NCBI GenBank assembly: GCA_003220935.1
Contig: QHTT01000094.1
Span: 1 to 62,662 of the forward strand
DNA from: Gemmatimonadota bacterium
GTDB taxonomy: Bacteria; Gemmatimonadota; Gemmatimonadetes; Gemmatimonadales; GWC2-71-9
Length of the DNA: 62,662 bases
Direction: 5' to 3'
A program made the translations under genes and the position numbers. The notes under the pieces are model-generated. The model was given only the letters and a program-made list of their open reading frames with translations, was not told where the DNA came from and did not search any database. Of this stretch, positions 23,662-32,930 are shown one piece after another (the stretch's first letter is position 1; the number at the start of each line of letters is the position of its first letter).

Positions 23662-26600
23662 ATGCCCTACCTGTTCAAGCTGTCGAAGCGGGTGGCTCGG
23701 ACCCGATCGCGCGCCTTGATTCTTGCGGCCGCCGCGGCTTTCGCTTGCGAGCCAACCGATCCGATGAACGGCCCTGCCCACCCGAGCTACGCCACGATTG
23801 ACGGCAGGCCCACCCCAGTAGCCGATCTCACAGTAAGCGCGGTAACCGATACCTCCGTTACCCTTTCCTTCACCGAAGTCGACGATGGCGCCGGGAATCC
23901 CGCGAGCTACGACGTCCGCTACGCCCTGACCCCGATCTCCTGGGGCTCGGCTCCGAGCGTCGCTCGGGGCAACTGCGCAGTGCCGGTCAGCGGCAGCGCG
24001 ATCGGCGCCCGGCGCAGCTGCACGGTCGTCGGTCTCGCGCCCGCGAGCAGCTATCAGTTTCAGCTGATTGCCTTCCGGGGCACGTTGAACGTGAACGCGG
24101 TGTTCGGCGCGCTCTCGAATGTTGCGAGTGGCGCGACGGCGGGCGCGGCGCCGGCCTCAGCGGCGGTGCTCGTGCAGGAGGGGTTCGAGGACGCCTCCTT
24201 CGCCTTGCGAGGATGGTACGACAACACCGGGATGGCTACAACTGCGGCGCAGCAGGTTTCCGGAAGCCGCGCCCTGGAGGTGCACTTCCTGGTCGGTGGC
24301 AAGACCCCCACGTGGGGCGGAGCGGCCCGGCATCTCTTCAAGGAGACCGAGTCGGTCTACTTGAGCTACTGGGTGAAATACAGCGCCAATTGGGTCGGCT
24401 CGGGGCGCTCGTATCATCCGCACGAGTTCCTGTTTCTGACGAACGAAAACGACGTCTACTCCGGGCTCTCGTTCACGCATCTCACGGCGTACGTCGAGCA
24501 CAACTACCAGAACGGCGGGATTCCGGCCTTGCAGCTGCAGGACGGCGCGAACGTCGATCAGAGCAAGATCGGCGTGGACCTCTCCAGCGTGACCGAGAGT
24601 CGCGCGGCAGCGGGTTGCAACGGCAATACCGACGGATATGCGACGAGCTGCTACGACCAGGGCGACGGCAACTATACGAACGCGAAGATATTCAGCGCCG
24701 GTCAGCCGTCGTTCATGCCCAACCCCGGGCCCGGTTACAAGGGTGACTGGCACTTCGTGGAGGCGTACTTCAAGCTGAACGCGATCCAGAGCGGCAAAGG
24801 CGTAGCGAACGGGATCATCCGCTACTGGTTCGACGGGAAGCTCGTGATCGAGCGCACCAACGTGCTGATGCGGACTGGTGCGCATGCCAGCATGAAGTTC
24901 AATCAACTCGCCATCGCCCCATGGATCGGTGACGGGTCGCCGGCCGACCAGACGATGTGGGTGGACAACCTCACGATCGCCACGGACCGGGTCGCGAGTG
25001 GCGGCGGGGGGAGCGTGCCCGCTCCGGTCGCGTCGGTGGTGGTGACGCCCGCTAGCGTCAGCCAGACGATCGGCGGGACGCAGCAGTTCGCGGCGACGCT
25101 CAAGGACGCAAGCGGGAACGTGCTGACCGGGCGCTCGGTCACCTGGACCAGCAGCGCACCGGCCGTCGCGACGGTGAGTGCCGGTGGGCTCGAGACGGCG
25201 ATTGCCGCGGGCTCCGCCACGATTACCGCCACGAGCGAGGGGATCACGGGCGCGGCGAGCGTGACCATGACTGCACCAGTGATCACCAAGCCCGGGGCCG
25301 TGGTTGACCTCGCGGTGGCCGGGGTGACGGATACCTCAGCGACGCTGTCGTTCACCGAGGTGAATGACGGCACCGGGAGCCCGGCGAGCTATGACGTGCG
25401 CTTCGCCGTGAGCCCGCTGTCGTGGGGCTCGGCGCCAGCGGTCGCGCGCGGGACCTGTGCGACCCCGCTCGCGGGGAGCGCGATCGGCGCCAAGCGGACG
25501 TGCACGGTCCTCGGGCTGTCGCGCACGACGGCGTACGGCTTCCAGCTGATCGCGTTCCGCGGCACGCTCAACGTGAACGCGGTGTTCGGCGGCCTCTCGA
25601 ACGTGGCCACGGGGAGCACGGCGGCACCGGCACCCGCGCCCGTGGCGTCGGTGGCGGTGAGCCCGGCGACGCTGAGTCAGAACCCGGGCGCCACGCAGCA
25701 GTTCGTGGCGACGCTCAAGGACGCGAGCGGCAACGTGCTGGCCGGACGCACCATGACCTGGACGTCTAGCAATGCAGCCATCGCTGCTGTGAACGGTAGC
25801 GGGCTCGAGACGGCGGTCGCGGCGGGCTCCGCCACGGTCACCGCGACGAGCGGCGGGATCACGGGTACGGCGAGCGTGACCGTGACTGCACCGGTGATTA
25901 CCAAGCCCGGGACGGTGGTGGACCTTGCGGTGGCCGGGGTGACGGATACCTCAGCGACGCTGTCGTTCACCGAGGTGAATGATGGCACCGGGAGCCCGGC
26001 GAGCTACGACGTGCGCTCCGCCGTGGGCCCACTGTCGTGGGGCTCGGCCCCAGCGGTTACGCGCGGGGTCTGTGCGACGCCGCTTGCGGGGAAGGCGATC
26101 GGGGGTAAGCGGACGTGCACCGTGCTCGGGTTGTCGCCGGCCACTGCGTACGGCTTCCAGCTGATTGCGTTCCGCGGCACGCTCAACGTCAACGCCGTGT
26201 TCGGAAGCCTGTCGAACTCGGCGAGCGGCACGACCGCCACCGGACAGGCGCAACAACCGCAACCGCCGCAGCAGCCCCAGCAGCCACAGCCGGCACCGTC
26301 GGGGACGTGGCCGCATGAGCCGAGCGGCGCCTCTGTAATCGGGGATCAGGGGTTCAACAGCTTGACCACCGGAGACGGATGGACCATCGCCGATAACACC
26401 AGTGGGTTGGGCTCGGTCGTCAGTGATGGGACGGCGCCGTTCTCCCCCACCGGGGTGCTGCAGTACCTGTACCCCGTGGGCTTCACCGGCGGCACCGGGC
26501 CGGCGGCGGAGTGGCACGGCCTGCCGGGCCTGTCGCAGGTGTTCGTGGGCATGTGGTGGAAGGTGAGCAATCCGTGGCAGGGACACGCGAGCAACGTGAA

Positions 26601-26973
26601 CAAGATCGCGTTCCTGTTCCCGGGGAGCGGGGGGGACATGTACATCGCGATGTACGGGACGCCAGGGGGCCCCTACGAGCTGAAGGTCATCCCGCAGTTC
26701 CCCGGGCTGCCATCGAACTGGCTGGAGCCGAACGTGGCGCACGTGCCGGTGCAGTTGGGGACGTGGCATCGGATCGAGTGGTTGATCAACTACAACGGGG
26801 GCGTGGTGCAGTGGTGGCTGGATGGCCAGCTGGTCGGGAGCTACACCGGAGTGCCGTTCCCGAGCGGGGCGATGACGGAGTTCAAGATGTCTTCCACGTG
26901 GGGCGGGATCGGGGGCAGCAAGAGCGAGGACGACTACTACTGGTTCGATCACGTCCACGTCAGTGGGCACTGA
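23662..26973 (+). CDS. Large FN3/Big2/jelly-roll lectin lipoprotein under c-di-GMP riboswitch
   Basis: This 1103-residue protein has a lipobox around Cys29 (AAFAC). Domains are: FN3-like (51-163); a large ConA/polysaccharide-lyase-like jelly-roll (about 168-443, with GFEDASFALRGWYDN and WHFVEAYFKLN blocks); Big2 (453-536); FN3 (541-653); Big2 (660-741); FN3 (746-861); a Q/P-rich linker (862-880); and the terminal lectin domain (881-1103) shared with the previous gene. GGAG precedes the ATG. The extra jelly-roll domain is unique to this paralogue and could bind or cleave polysaccharide; I cannot identify catalytic residues. It is likely an outer-membrane matrix protein. Confidence 0.85.
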   Translation: MPYLFKLSKRVARTRSRALILAAAAAFACEPTDPMNGPAHPSYATIDGRPTPVADLTVSAVTDTSVTLSFTEVDDGAGNPASYDVRYALTPISWGSAPSVARGNCAVPVSGSAIGARRSCTVVGLAPASSYQFQLIAFRGTLNVNAVFGALSNVASGATAGAAPASAAVLVQEGFEDASFALRGWYDNTGMATTAAQQVSGSRALEVHFLVGGKTPTWGGAARHLFKETESVYLSYWVKYSANWVGSGRSYHPHEFLFLTNENDVYSGLSFTHLTAYVEHNYQNGGIPALQLQDGANVDQSKIGVDLSSVTESRAAAGCNGNTDGYATSCYDQGDGNYTNAKIFSAGQPSFMPNPGPGYKGDWHFVEAYFKLNAIQSGKGVANGIIRYWFDGKLVIERTNVLMRTGAHASMKFNQLAIAPWIGDGSPADQTMWVDNLTIATDRVASGGGGSVPAPVASVVVTPASVSQTIGGTQQFAATLKDASGNVLTGRSVTWTSSAPAVATVSAGGLETAIAAGSATITATSEGITGAASVTMTAPVITKPGAVVDLAVAGVTDTSATLSFTEVNDGTGSPASYDVRFAVSPLSWGSAPAVARGTCATPLAGSAIGAKRTCTVLGLSRTTAYGFQLIAFRGTLNVNAVFGGLSNVATGSTAAPAPAPVASVAVSPATLSQNPGATQQFVATLKDASGNVLAGRTMTWTSSNAAIAAVNGSGLETAVAAGSATVTATSGGITGTASVTVTAPVITKPGTVVDLAVAGVTDTSATLSFTEVNDGTGSPASYDVRSAVGPLSWGSAPAVTRGVCATPLAGKAIGGKRTCTVLGLSPATAYGFQLIAFRGTLNVNAVFGSLSNSASGTTATGQAQQPQPPQQPQQPQPAPSGTWPHEPSGASVIGDQGFNSLTTGDGWTIADNTSGLGSVVSDGTAPFSPTGVLQYLYPVGFTGGTGPAAEWHGLPGLSQVFVGMWWKVSNPWQGHASNVNKIAFLFPGSGGDMYIAMYGTPGGPYELKVIPQFPGLPSNWLEPNVAHVPVQLGTWHRIEWLINYNGGVVQWWLDGQLVGSYTGVPFPSGAMTEFKMSSTWGGIGGSKSEDDYYWFDHVHVSGH
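26301..26973 (+). repeat. 673-bp terminal lectin module, copy B
   Basis: This is the second copy of the module at 22756-23428, of identical length and almost identical sequence, ending at the same stop codon. Confidence 0.9.
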
Positions 26974-27005
26974 TCGACAGGCATCGCTTCATCGGTAGCT
27001 GGCGA

Positions 27006-27050
27006 ACGAGCGCGCCGGTCTCGGATCGTAGCCGAGGCCGGCGCGTTCGT
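27006..27050. terminator. Long hairpin between convergent genes
   Basis: CGCGCCGG (27011-27018) pairs with CCGGCGCG (27038-27045). The stem continues inward with five more pairs and one G-U, and outward to 27006/27050, around a 7-nt loop. It fills the short gap between the convergent lipoprotein and GT2 genes. No T-tract follows, so it is only a likely bidirectional terminator. Confidence 0.55.
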
Positions 27051-27064
27051 CGAAGGGCGATTGT

Positions 27065-28261
27065 CTAGGCCCCGCCCTGCTGGTGCCGCTCGGTGCGGAC
27101 CCACGGCTTGTCGCCGACCATTCGGAGCGCGCGAGCGGCCGCGCCCAGGCGCCACACAGCGTAGAGTGGCAGGAACGCGAACGCTCGCACCGCTTGGGCA
27201 GGATCCGGCTGCAGCGCGAGCGCGGCGATGGTGTAGACAACCGGTCGCAGCAGCGAGGCAGCCGATGCCGCCACCAGCGCGAGCGCCCCGGGCGGATGCA
27301 GAGCGACGGCGGTTACAGCCGCCACCAGTACGATGCCCAGGTGCAGCGCCGGCCCGGGCACGGCCAATTCCGCCATCGCATCGAGCTTCTGACGCGTGCC
27401 GATGCGCCGGCTCAGTAAGAGCCGCGGCCCCAGGCGCGCGAGTACCGTGAGCTTCCCGGCGGTCCAGCGCTGCCGCTGGGTCGAGCTCTGTCTTAGCGAC
27501 TGGGCTTCCTGGGCATAGACGTGCGCCGTCGGGACGCACTCGATGGGGACGCCGCGCTCGCTCAACAGGGCGTACATCTCCCAGTCTTCGCAGATGGAGA
27601 ACGCGTCCCAGCCGTGTTCCGCCAGGACGCGCGTTCCGAGGCACATGCCGTTGCCCACCAGCGGCACGTTGAGTCCGGCGCGCTGCTTGAGCGGATAGGC
27701 GAAGCGATGTGTCGCCGTGGCAAGCACGGCGGCCATCCGGGTCAGCGGGCTCTCGTCCGGGTTGCTCAGGTCGAAGAACGCTTGGACCGCCTTCGACGCC
27801 AGGGGGCCGCAGGTCGCGAGCTGGTCGGCGAAGTCGGGATCGACCACGGTGTCCGCGTCCACGATCACCACGGCGTCGTACCCGTGCACCGGGAGCTGCT
27901 CCAGCGCCCAGGCGATCGCCCGGGGCTTTCCGGGGAGCGACTGGTCGTGTCGCTCGAGGCACCGAGCGCCTGCCGCCCGGGCGAGCGGGGCGGTTCGGTC
28001 GCTGCAGTTATCGGCTATCACGACGACGCTGGCGCGGGTCGTTGGGTAGCGCAGGCGCACAAGCGATCGGACGCACGACTCGATCAGCAGCTCCTCGTTG
28101 TGGGCTGGGACGAGGAACAAGAGGCGCGGCGGCGCCTCCGGCACGTGCGGCCGCGTGGGCCTGCGGCCGAGCGCTATCTTGACCACACTCAGCAGATCGG
28201 ACGCGCTCGGCAGCAGCAAAACGATGGCGATGAGGCCGAGCAGGACGCTCACTGCGATCAT
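27065..28261 (-). CDS. Membrane glycosyltransferase family 2
   Basis: The 398-residue protein has an N-terminal membrane helix, then the GT-A core: LLFLVPAHNEELLIESCVRS, VVIADNCSDRTAPLAR, VIVDADTVVDPDF (metal-binding DAD), ICEDWEMYALL and a QRQRW motif as in processive synthases. C-terminal hydrophobic segments follow. It probably extends the repeat unit at the inner membrane. The ATG at 28261 overlaps the O-antigen ligase stop (ATGA), so it is the last gene of the operon that begins at 31580. Confidence 0.88.
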   Translation of the reverse strand: MIAVSVLLGLIAIVLLLPSASDLLSVVKIALGRRPTRPHVPEAPPRLLFLVPAHNEELLIESCVRSLVRLRYPTTRASVVVIADNCSDRTAPLARAAGARCLERHDQSLPGKPRAIAWALEQLPVHGYDAVVIVDADTVVDPDFADQLATCGPLASKAVQAFFDLSNPDESPLTRMAAVLATATHRFAYPLKQRAGLNVPLVGNGMCLGTRVLAEHGWDAFSICEDWEMYALLSERGVPIECVPTAHVYAQEAQSLRQSSTQRQRWTAGKLTVLARLGPRLLLSRRIGTRQKLDAMAELAVPGPALHLGIVLVAAVTAVALHPPGALALVAASAASLLRPVVYTIAALALQPDPAQAVRAFAFLPLYAVWRLGAAARALRMVGDKPWVRTERHQQGGA

Positions 28262-29532
28262 GTGAGCGGTCCTGTTCTGAACGGGGAGGACGTCACCGAC
28301 GCGGCCGCCAGCGCGACCGACTTGCGAAGCGCCACGACTAGGGCGAGCAGCGTGTACAGCAGGTCACGGTACGCGAGCGACAGGAAGAACCCGCCCACTA
28401 GGTACCCGACGAGCGCGGCTGTAAGGGCCTGAGCGAGCTGCACTGTAGGGGGACTGCGCTCGCCGGGCGCCCACCGCAGCCGGGTCCGCTGCACGGCGCG
28501 CAGCGCGCCGAACGCGCTCCCCATCATGACAACGAAGAAGATCAGCCCCGGGACACCGAGCTCGGCGCCGATCTGGAGGAAACTGTTGTGCGCCACCGAC
28601 CACTTGACACCCCGGCCGGCGGTTGCATTCCGTGCAAGGGGGGAGATCGTCCCCTCGGCGGTGGCGAAGTTGTTGGCGCCTACGCCCAGGACCGGGTGCT
28701 GCAGCATATACCCGAGGCCTCGCTTCCAGACCTTCACGCGACCTTGCTCGCCCGTGACGTTGTAGTCGTCTTTGGGCTGGAGGATCGTGCTCATCTTCTC
28801 CCAGTACGTGTCGGTTGTGGTCGCCGCGAAGACGAGCGCAAGCAGGGCCGTCGTGAGGGCACGCCAGCGCACGTGGATCCCGCGATAGCGCACCAGCAAG
28901 AAGACAGCGACGGCCAACAGGGCGAGGAAACCGCCGCGCGACCCCGCCCAGACGAAGCCCACCGCCAGGAGGGCGACGGCGGTGCCGCTCACCAGCCGCC
29001 GCCACAGGGGGCGTGGGCGGACCATGAAGTAGACGCCGAGCGGCACGCTCATCACGGCGAGCGTCGCGAACTCGTTGGCGTCGTAGTAGTACAGCGAGCC
29101 CAGGCGCCACTGCTCGGCGCCGACCTGGAAGCGCGCGAGGATCACCGCGGCGTAAATGCCGGCCGAGAGCAGGTAGACGAAGGCAACGCGTTCGACATCG
29201 AGAAACCCGCGGAGCGCTGCCGCGAGCACAAGGTACATCACCACCGTTTTGCCGAACTCGCCGGTGAACATTTGGAACGCTCCCCCTGGCCACAGAGCGC
29301 CCGGGATAGACAGCACCATCCAACAGGCGAGCGCGAGGACACAGCGCGTCGTGCGGGTCTGGAGCACGAGTCGGAAGCGCCTCGCCCGACCCCCGACGGC
29401 GATGTAGAGGCAGATCGCCAAACTGGCGGACAGGAGCGCAACGTGCAGCGGCTCGAGAAAACCGAATAGCTGGTGCACCCGCCCGACCGCCGTGGGGGAA
29501 GCGAAGCGCGCGCCGACGGGCCCCGGTTTCAC
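28258..29532 (-). CDS. O-antigen ligase/polymerase family membrane protein
   Basis: The 424-residue protein has about ten hydrophobic segments and a large loop with GRVKVWKRGLGYMLQHPVLGVGANNF and AHNSFLQIGAELGVPGLIFF, the Wzy_C signature of O-antigen ligase and polymerase proteins. It would polymerise or ligate EPS repeat units on the periplasmic side. GTG 29532 overlaps the previous stop (GTGA); a second GTG at 29535 is adjacent. Confidence 0.88.
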   Translation of the reverse strand: MKPGPVGARFASPTAVGRVHQLFGFLEPLHVALLSASLAICLYIAVGGRARRFRLVLQTRTTRCVLALACWMVLSIPGALWPGGAFQMFTGEFGKTVVMYLVLAAALRGFLDVERVAFVYLLSAGIYAAVILARFQVGAEQWRLGSLYYYDANEFATLAVMSVPLGVYFMVRPRPLWRRLVSGTAVALLAVGFVWAGSRGGFLALLAVAVFLLVRYRGIHVRWRALTTALLALVFAATTTDTYWEKMSTILQPKDDYNVTGEQGRVKVWKRGLGYMLQHPVLGVGANNFATAEGTISPLARNATAGRGVKWSVAHNSFLQIGAELGVPGLIFFVVMMGSAFGALRAVQRTRLRWAPGERSPPTVQLAQALTAALVGYLVGGFFLSLAYRDLLYTLLALVVALRKSVALAAASVTSSPFRTGPLT

Positions 29533-31580
29533 CACAGCAGCTGTGCCGCGCGGGGCGGCGCGGCGCGCACCGGCTCGCGGTGGGCCGCCTCCAGTAGCTT
29601 CGTCGAGAGGGCGGGGTCGTAGCGGCGCGGGCGGAAGATCGACCACACCGCGAGCCGGGAGGGCAGGCGCAAACGCACCAGGCTCAGCACGACGCGCGTC
29701 GTAGTGACCAGCAGCGCGAACACTGGGATCGGCAACCACACCATGCGTCCCCGCCAGCCGTGCGAGCGAATCAGGTCGAGTAAACGTCGGCGGGTGGAGA
29801 TCGCCGGGTCGAAGAGGTTCACTACCGCCGGCGCCTCAGCGAACTGCTCGGCACACCACGCCACCGCCGCTGCCGCCCGGCCGACCTCGCACACCGCGAA
29901 CACCAGTCCCGGGCGACCGAAGCCCAGATGCCACGACCCGAACAGCCGGCGGCCGACGAGCCCTGGCATCTCCGGGTTGGTCCAATCGACCAGCGCCGCC
30001 GGGCGGATCACGCGCGTCTCGATGCCCAGCGACGCCGCCTCGGCGGCCACCACGCGCTCGGCCTCGGTCTTGCCCCACGCGTAGGAACCGAACTTGCGCG
30101 CGTCGGGCGGTGCGAGGGGGGTCCGCTCGTCCTGTCGCTCCCACGGCGTACGTGGCGGCCTTAGGACGGAGAGGCTACTTACGTACACCAGACGTGAGAC
30201 GCCCGCCGCGCACATCCCGCGTAGCACGTTGCGAGTGGCATCGATCGTGTTGCGCTGGTGACCGTCGTAGCCTCCCGCGGTATCGACGGCTGCATGCACG
30301 ACGACCGCGGCCCCTGCGAACGCGTCGCGCGGAATCGGCCGGCCAAGATCGAGCGCCCGCCACTCGTGTACGTGCGGATCCTCCGGGTCGGGTGAGCGGG
30401 TGATCCCCCGCACCCGAAAGCCCCGGCGCGCCAGTTCGCGCGTGATCTCCTTGCCGAAGAACCCCCGCGCGCCGGTCACCGCCGCGAGAGGGGCACCTGC
30501 AGCCGGCTCATTCGGGGTCACTCGCTGAACGGCGGCCCGCTCAGCTGCGCCGCGGACGTTCGCCGCCAGCTCTTCGTAAATGGCGGTCACGCGCTGCAGA
30601 TGGTCGGGGGCGAGCGGCGACGGCCCGCCGCGAGCCACGGCCACATAGAAGTCTCCGATCAGCTCGGCCAAGCCGGGGTAGTCACCGCCCTGGAGGATGC
30701 GCCGCATTACACCCGCCGTGCCCCGTGCTGCGGTCTGCCACCCTTCGACCAACGGGTTGGCGGCCTTCTCGAGCGGAGCGGTGCCAGCGTTCGCCGCCCC
30801 GACGACGCTGGTGCGGATGAAGTCGGCCGTGAGCATACCGCCCGACGCGAACACGGACAGCGTCGACGCTACCGGGCGAGCCCGGAGGCTCACCGCGAGC
30901 CGGCCGAACGCGCCGTTCGCTCGGATCACCGCGTGCAGGTCCGTCGGGGCGGCGACGACCGCGGCGACCTCGATGGCCGACGAATCGGCGGTCGTGCCTT
31001 CCAGGGCCGCGATCAGCGTATAGAGCGGATGCGGAAGGATGTCGAGCAGCTGGGCGGCGAGCGCCTTCGGGCCTGCCCGCTCGGGGTTCATCCCGACGGG
31101 GCGGAACGCGAAGTGGCTGTCCACCTGCGCGACCGCGCCGAGCGCCGGGACGCGCGCCATCAGCTTGCGGTACGCTGGGTCGCGGACCTGCTGGTGTCCG
31201 GCACACACGAGCAAGCCGCGGTCGCGGGCCAGCCCGAGCAGCTCTCGCGCCTCGCGCTGCGTCTCGACGAACGGCTTCTCGACGTAGACGTGCGCGCCGG
31301 CGAGCAGCGCCTGACGAGCGGGCTGGTAGTGAGTCCCCGCGGGCGTGCACACGTGGACGAGACTCGGCTGCGCTTCCCGCAGCAGCTCGGCGAGCGACGT
31401 GTACGCCACGGCCCCCGCCAGCGCGGCGACCTCCCGCGCCGCGCTGTCGGTCGTGTCGCATACCGCGGCGACGAAGTGCGGCGTCCGCACGCGTCGCAGG
31501 GCATGGAGATGAAGGCGGGCCATCCTGCCGGCGCCCGCGAAGGCGACGCGCATTGGCCCGCCGGTAGGTGGCGTGCCCAC
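29529..31580 (-). CDS. Gfo/Idh/MocA oxidoreductase fused to NAD-dependent epimerase (SDR)
   Basis: Two NAD-dependent enzymes are fused. Residues 10-340 form a Gfo/Idh/MocA oxidoreductase: VAFAGAGRMARLHLHAL, VHVCTPAGTHYQPARQALLAGAHVYVEKPF. Residues 357 onward form an extended SDR: VTGARGFFGKEITREL, VVHAAVDT, YVSSLSVL and the catalytic YAWGK. The pair would oxidise and then epimerise or reduce a nucleotide sugar. GTG 31580 lies 3 nt from the predicted sigma-54 start; ATG 31553, at the first residue of the fold, is the alternative. Neither has a Shine-Dalgarno. It is the first gene of a three-gene operon. Confidence 0.85.
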   Translation of the reverse strand: MGTPPTGGPMRVAFAGAGRMARLHLHALRRVRTPHFVAAVCDTTDSAAREVAALAGAVAYTSLAELLREAQPSLVHVCTPAGTHYQPARQALLAGAHVYVEKPFVETQREARELLGLARDRGLLVCAGHQQVRDPAYRKLMARVPALGAVAQVDSHFAFRPVGMNPERAGPKALAAQLLDILPHPLYTLIAALEGTTADSSAIEVAAVVAAPTDLHAVIRANGAFGRLAVSLRARPVASTLSVFASGGMLTADFIRTSVVGAANAGTAPLEKAANPLVEGWQTAARGTAGVMRRILQGGDYPGLAELIGDFYVAVARGGPSPLAPDHLQRVTAIYEELAANVRGAAERAAVQRVTPNEPAAGAPLAAVTGARGFFGKEITRELARRGFRVRGITRSPDPEDPHVHEWRALDLGRPIPRDAFAGAAVVVHAAVDTAGGYDGHQRNTIDATRNVLRGMCAAGVSRLVYVSSLSVLRPPRTPWERQDERTPLAPPDARKFGSYAWGKTEAERVVAAEAASLGIETRVIRPAALVDWTNPEMPGLVGRRLFGSWHLGFGRPGLVFAVCEVGRAAAAVAWCAEQFAEAPAVVNLFDPAISTRRRLLDLIRSHGWRGRMVWLPIPVFALLVTTTRVVLSLVRLRLPSRLAVWSIFRPRRYDPALSTKLLEAAHREPVRAAPPRAAQLLW

Positions 31581-31593
31581 GCGCCCCCGTCAT

Positions 31594-31609
31594 TGCAAGA
31601 CCGAAGCCA
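31594..31609 (-). promoter_or_regulatory. Sigma-54 promoter of the oxidoreductase-ligase-GT2 operon
   Basis: The minus strand reads TGGCTTCGGTCTTGCA, with perfect TGGC and TTGCA and three mismatches between. The start near 31583 is 3 nt before a GTG at 31580. Confidence 0.65.
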
Positions 31610-31648
31610 GCCTGAGCGCCACCTGCGCCCCGGCAAATCGTGCGCTCA

Positions 31649-31666
31649 TGTTGCGCGGGCGCTACA
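31649..31666. promoter_or_regulatory. Shared palindrome, putative activator site
   Basis: The sequence TGTTGCG-CGGG-CGCTACA has one mismatch to the palindrome. Its centre is about 50 bp upstream of the -24 element at 31608. Confidence 0.6.
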
Positions 31667-31726
31667 ATTGGCCCGGGTGAGCTTCAGGATGCGCGCGGCA
31701 CGCTTCTCTCAGTTGCCGCAGGGCGC

Positions 31727-32926
31727 ATGCGCATCCTGATCACGGACGGTGGCGAGCGGGCCGCCCTCGCGACCGCCCGGTCGCTCGTGGCCGCTGGCTA
31801 CCGAGTCTACGTCGCCGCACGCCGGCGTTCCTCACTCGCGGGCGTGTCGCGTGGCGTGCGGTCGTGGCGCGTTCGCTCCGACGCGCTCGATCGCCCGGCG
31901 CACTACGCCGCAGAGGTTGCAGCAGTGGCCCGGGCTCAAGGAGTCGACGTGCTTCTGCCCGTCACCGACCCGTCCGTCGAGGCGCTGCTCGAGCACCGGA
32001 ACGCGCTCCCCGAGCATGTTCTCCTCCCGTTCCCCGATCTCGATACCTATCGGCGCGCGTCAGACAAAGCCCACACGCTTGAGCTCGCGGGCGCGGCAGG
32101 GCTTGCCGTGCCCGATACACTGCTCTTCGCGACGCCCGCGGATTGCGGCAACCTCCCCGCTGCGTCGTTCTTCCCGGCTGTCTTGAAGCCCCACCGCTCC
32201 GTGATTCCCGCCGAAGTGATGGGAGACGTGAGAAAACGGAAGGTCGGCGTCACCTACGTGGACGACCCCGCCTCATGCCGCGCGGGGCTCGCCGCGTTGC
32301 CCGCCGGCGCCTTCCCCGTGCTACTGCAACGCCGCGTGCGCGGACCGGGCGAGGGTCTGTTTCTGTTACGCTGGAACGGGCGGGTGCTCGCCGCGTTCGC
32401 GCACCGACGCCTGCGGGAGAAGCCGCCCGCCGGGGGCGTGAGCGTGTACCGCGAGAGCATCGCGGCGCCGCCCGAGCTCGTCGCCGCCGGAACCCGCCTG
32501 CTCGAGGTGCTCGACTGGCGGGGCGTGGCGATGGTCGAGTGCAAGCGCGACCTTGCCACCAATCGCTACGTGTTCATGGAGGTCAACGGGCGCTTGTGGG
32601 GCTCGCTCCAGCTGGCCATCGACGCCGGCGTGGATTTCCCGGCCTTGCTGGTCGCCTGTGCGTCGGGCCGCGAGGTAGCACCGGTGTGGGACTATCAGGT
32701 CGGTGTGCGCAGCCGCTGGTTCTGGGGCGACGTCGATCACCTCTACCTGCGGCTCACCCGCTCGGCGCGGGCCCTCCACCTCAACGGGGCGCGTGCCTCG
32801 CGACTCGCCGCCGTGCGCGATTTCTGTCGTTTCGGGCGAGCGCATGATCGGGAAGAGATCTGGCGCTGGCGCGACCCGGCGCCCTTCATCGTCGAAACGT
32901 TAGGGCGGCTCGGCCTGGTGCGCTGA
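31727..32926 (+). CDS. ATP-grasp domain protein
   Basis: The 399-residue protein has a preATP-grasp Rossmann start (MRILITDGGERAALATARSL), VDVLLPVTDPSVEALL, an ATP-grasp lysine region (FFPAVLKPHRS), VLLQRRVRGPGEGLFLL, and the metal-binding block YVFMEVNGRLWGSLQLAIDAG. The family ligates a carboxylate to an amine or thiol. This is the intact paralogue of the broken gene at 5967-7316. ATG 31727 starts at the fold. No clear promoter of its own was found. It converges with the flippase gene, 4 nt apart. Confidence 0.85.
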   Translation: MRILITDGGERAALATARSLVAAGYRVYVAARRRSSLAGVSRGVRSWRVRSDALDRPAHYAAEVAAVARAQGVDVLLPVTDPSVEALLEHRNALPEHVLLPFPDLDTYRRASDKAHTLELAGAAGLAVPDTLLFATPADCGNLPAASFFPAVLKPHRSVIPAEVMGDVRKRKVGVTYVDDPASCRAGLAALPAGAFPVLLQRRVRGPGEGLFLLRWNGRVLAAFAHRRLREKPPAGGVSVYRESIAAPPELVAAGTRLLEVLDWRGVAMVECKRDLATNRYVFMEVNGRLWGSLQLAIDAGVDFPALLVACASGREVAPVWDYQVGVRSRWFWGDVDHLYLRLTRSARALHLNGARASRLAAVRDFCRFGRAHDREEIWRWRDPAPFIVETLGRLGLVR

Positions 32927-32930
32927 CCCG

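Noticed and set aside
20687..26973. Repeated DNA units that might suggest a CRISPR array
   Set aside because: The repeats are in-frame Big2 and FN3 protein domains of about 80-115 residues, with no short repeat-spacer pattern.
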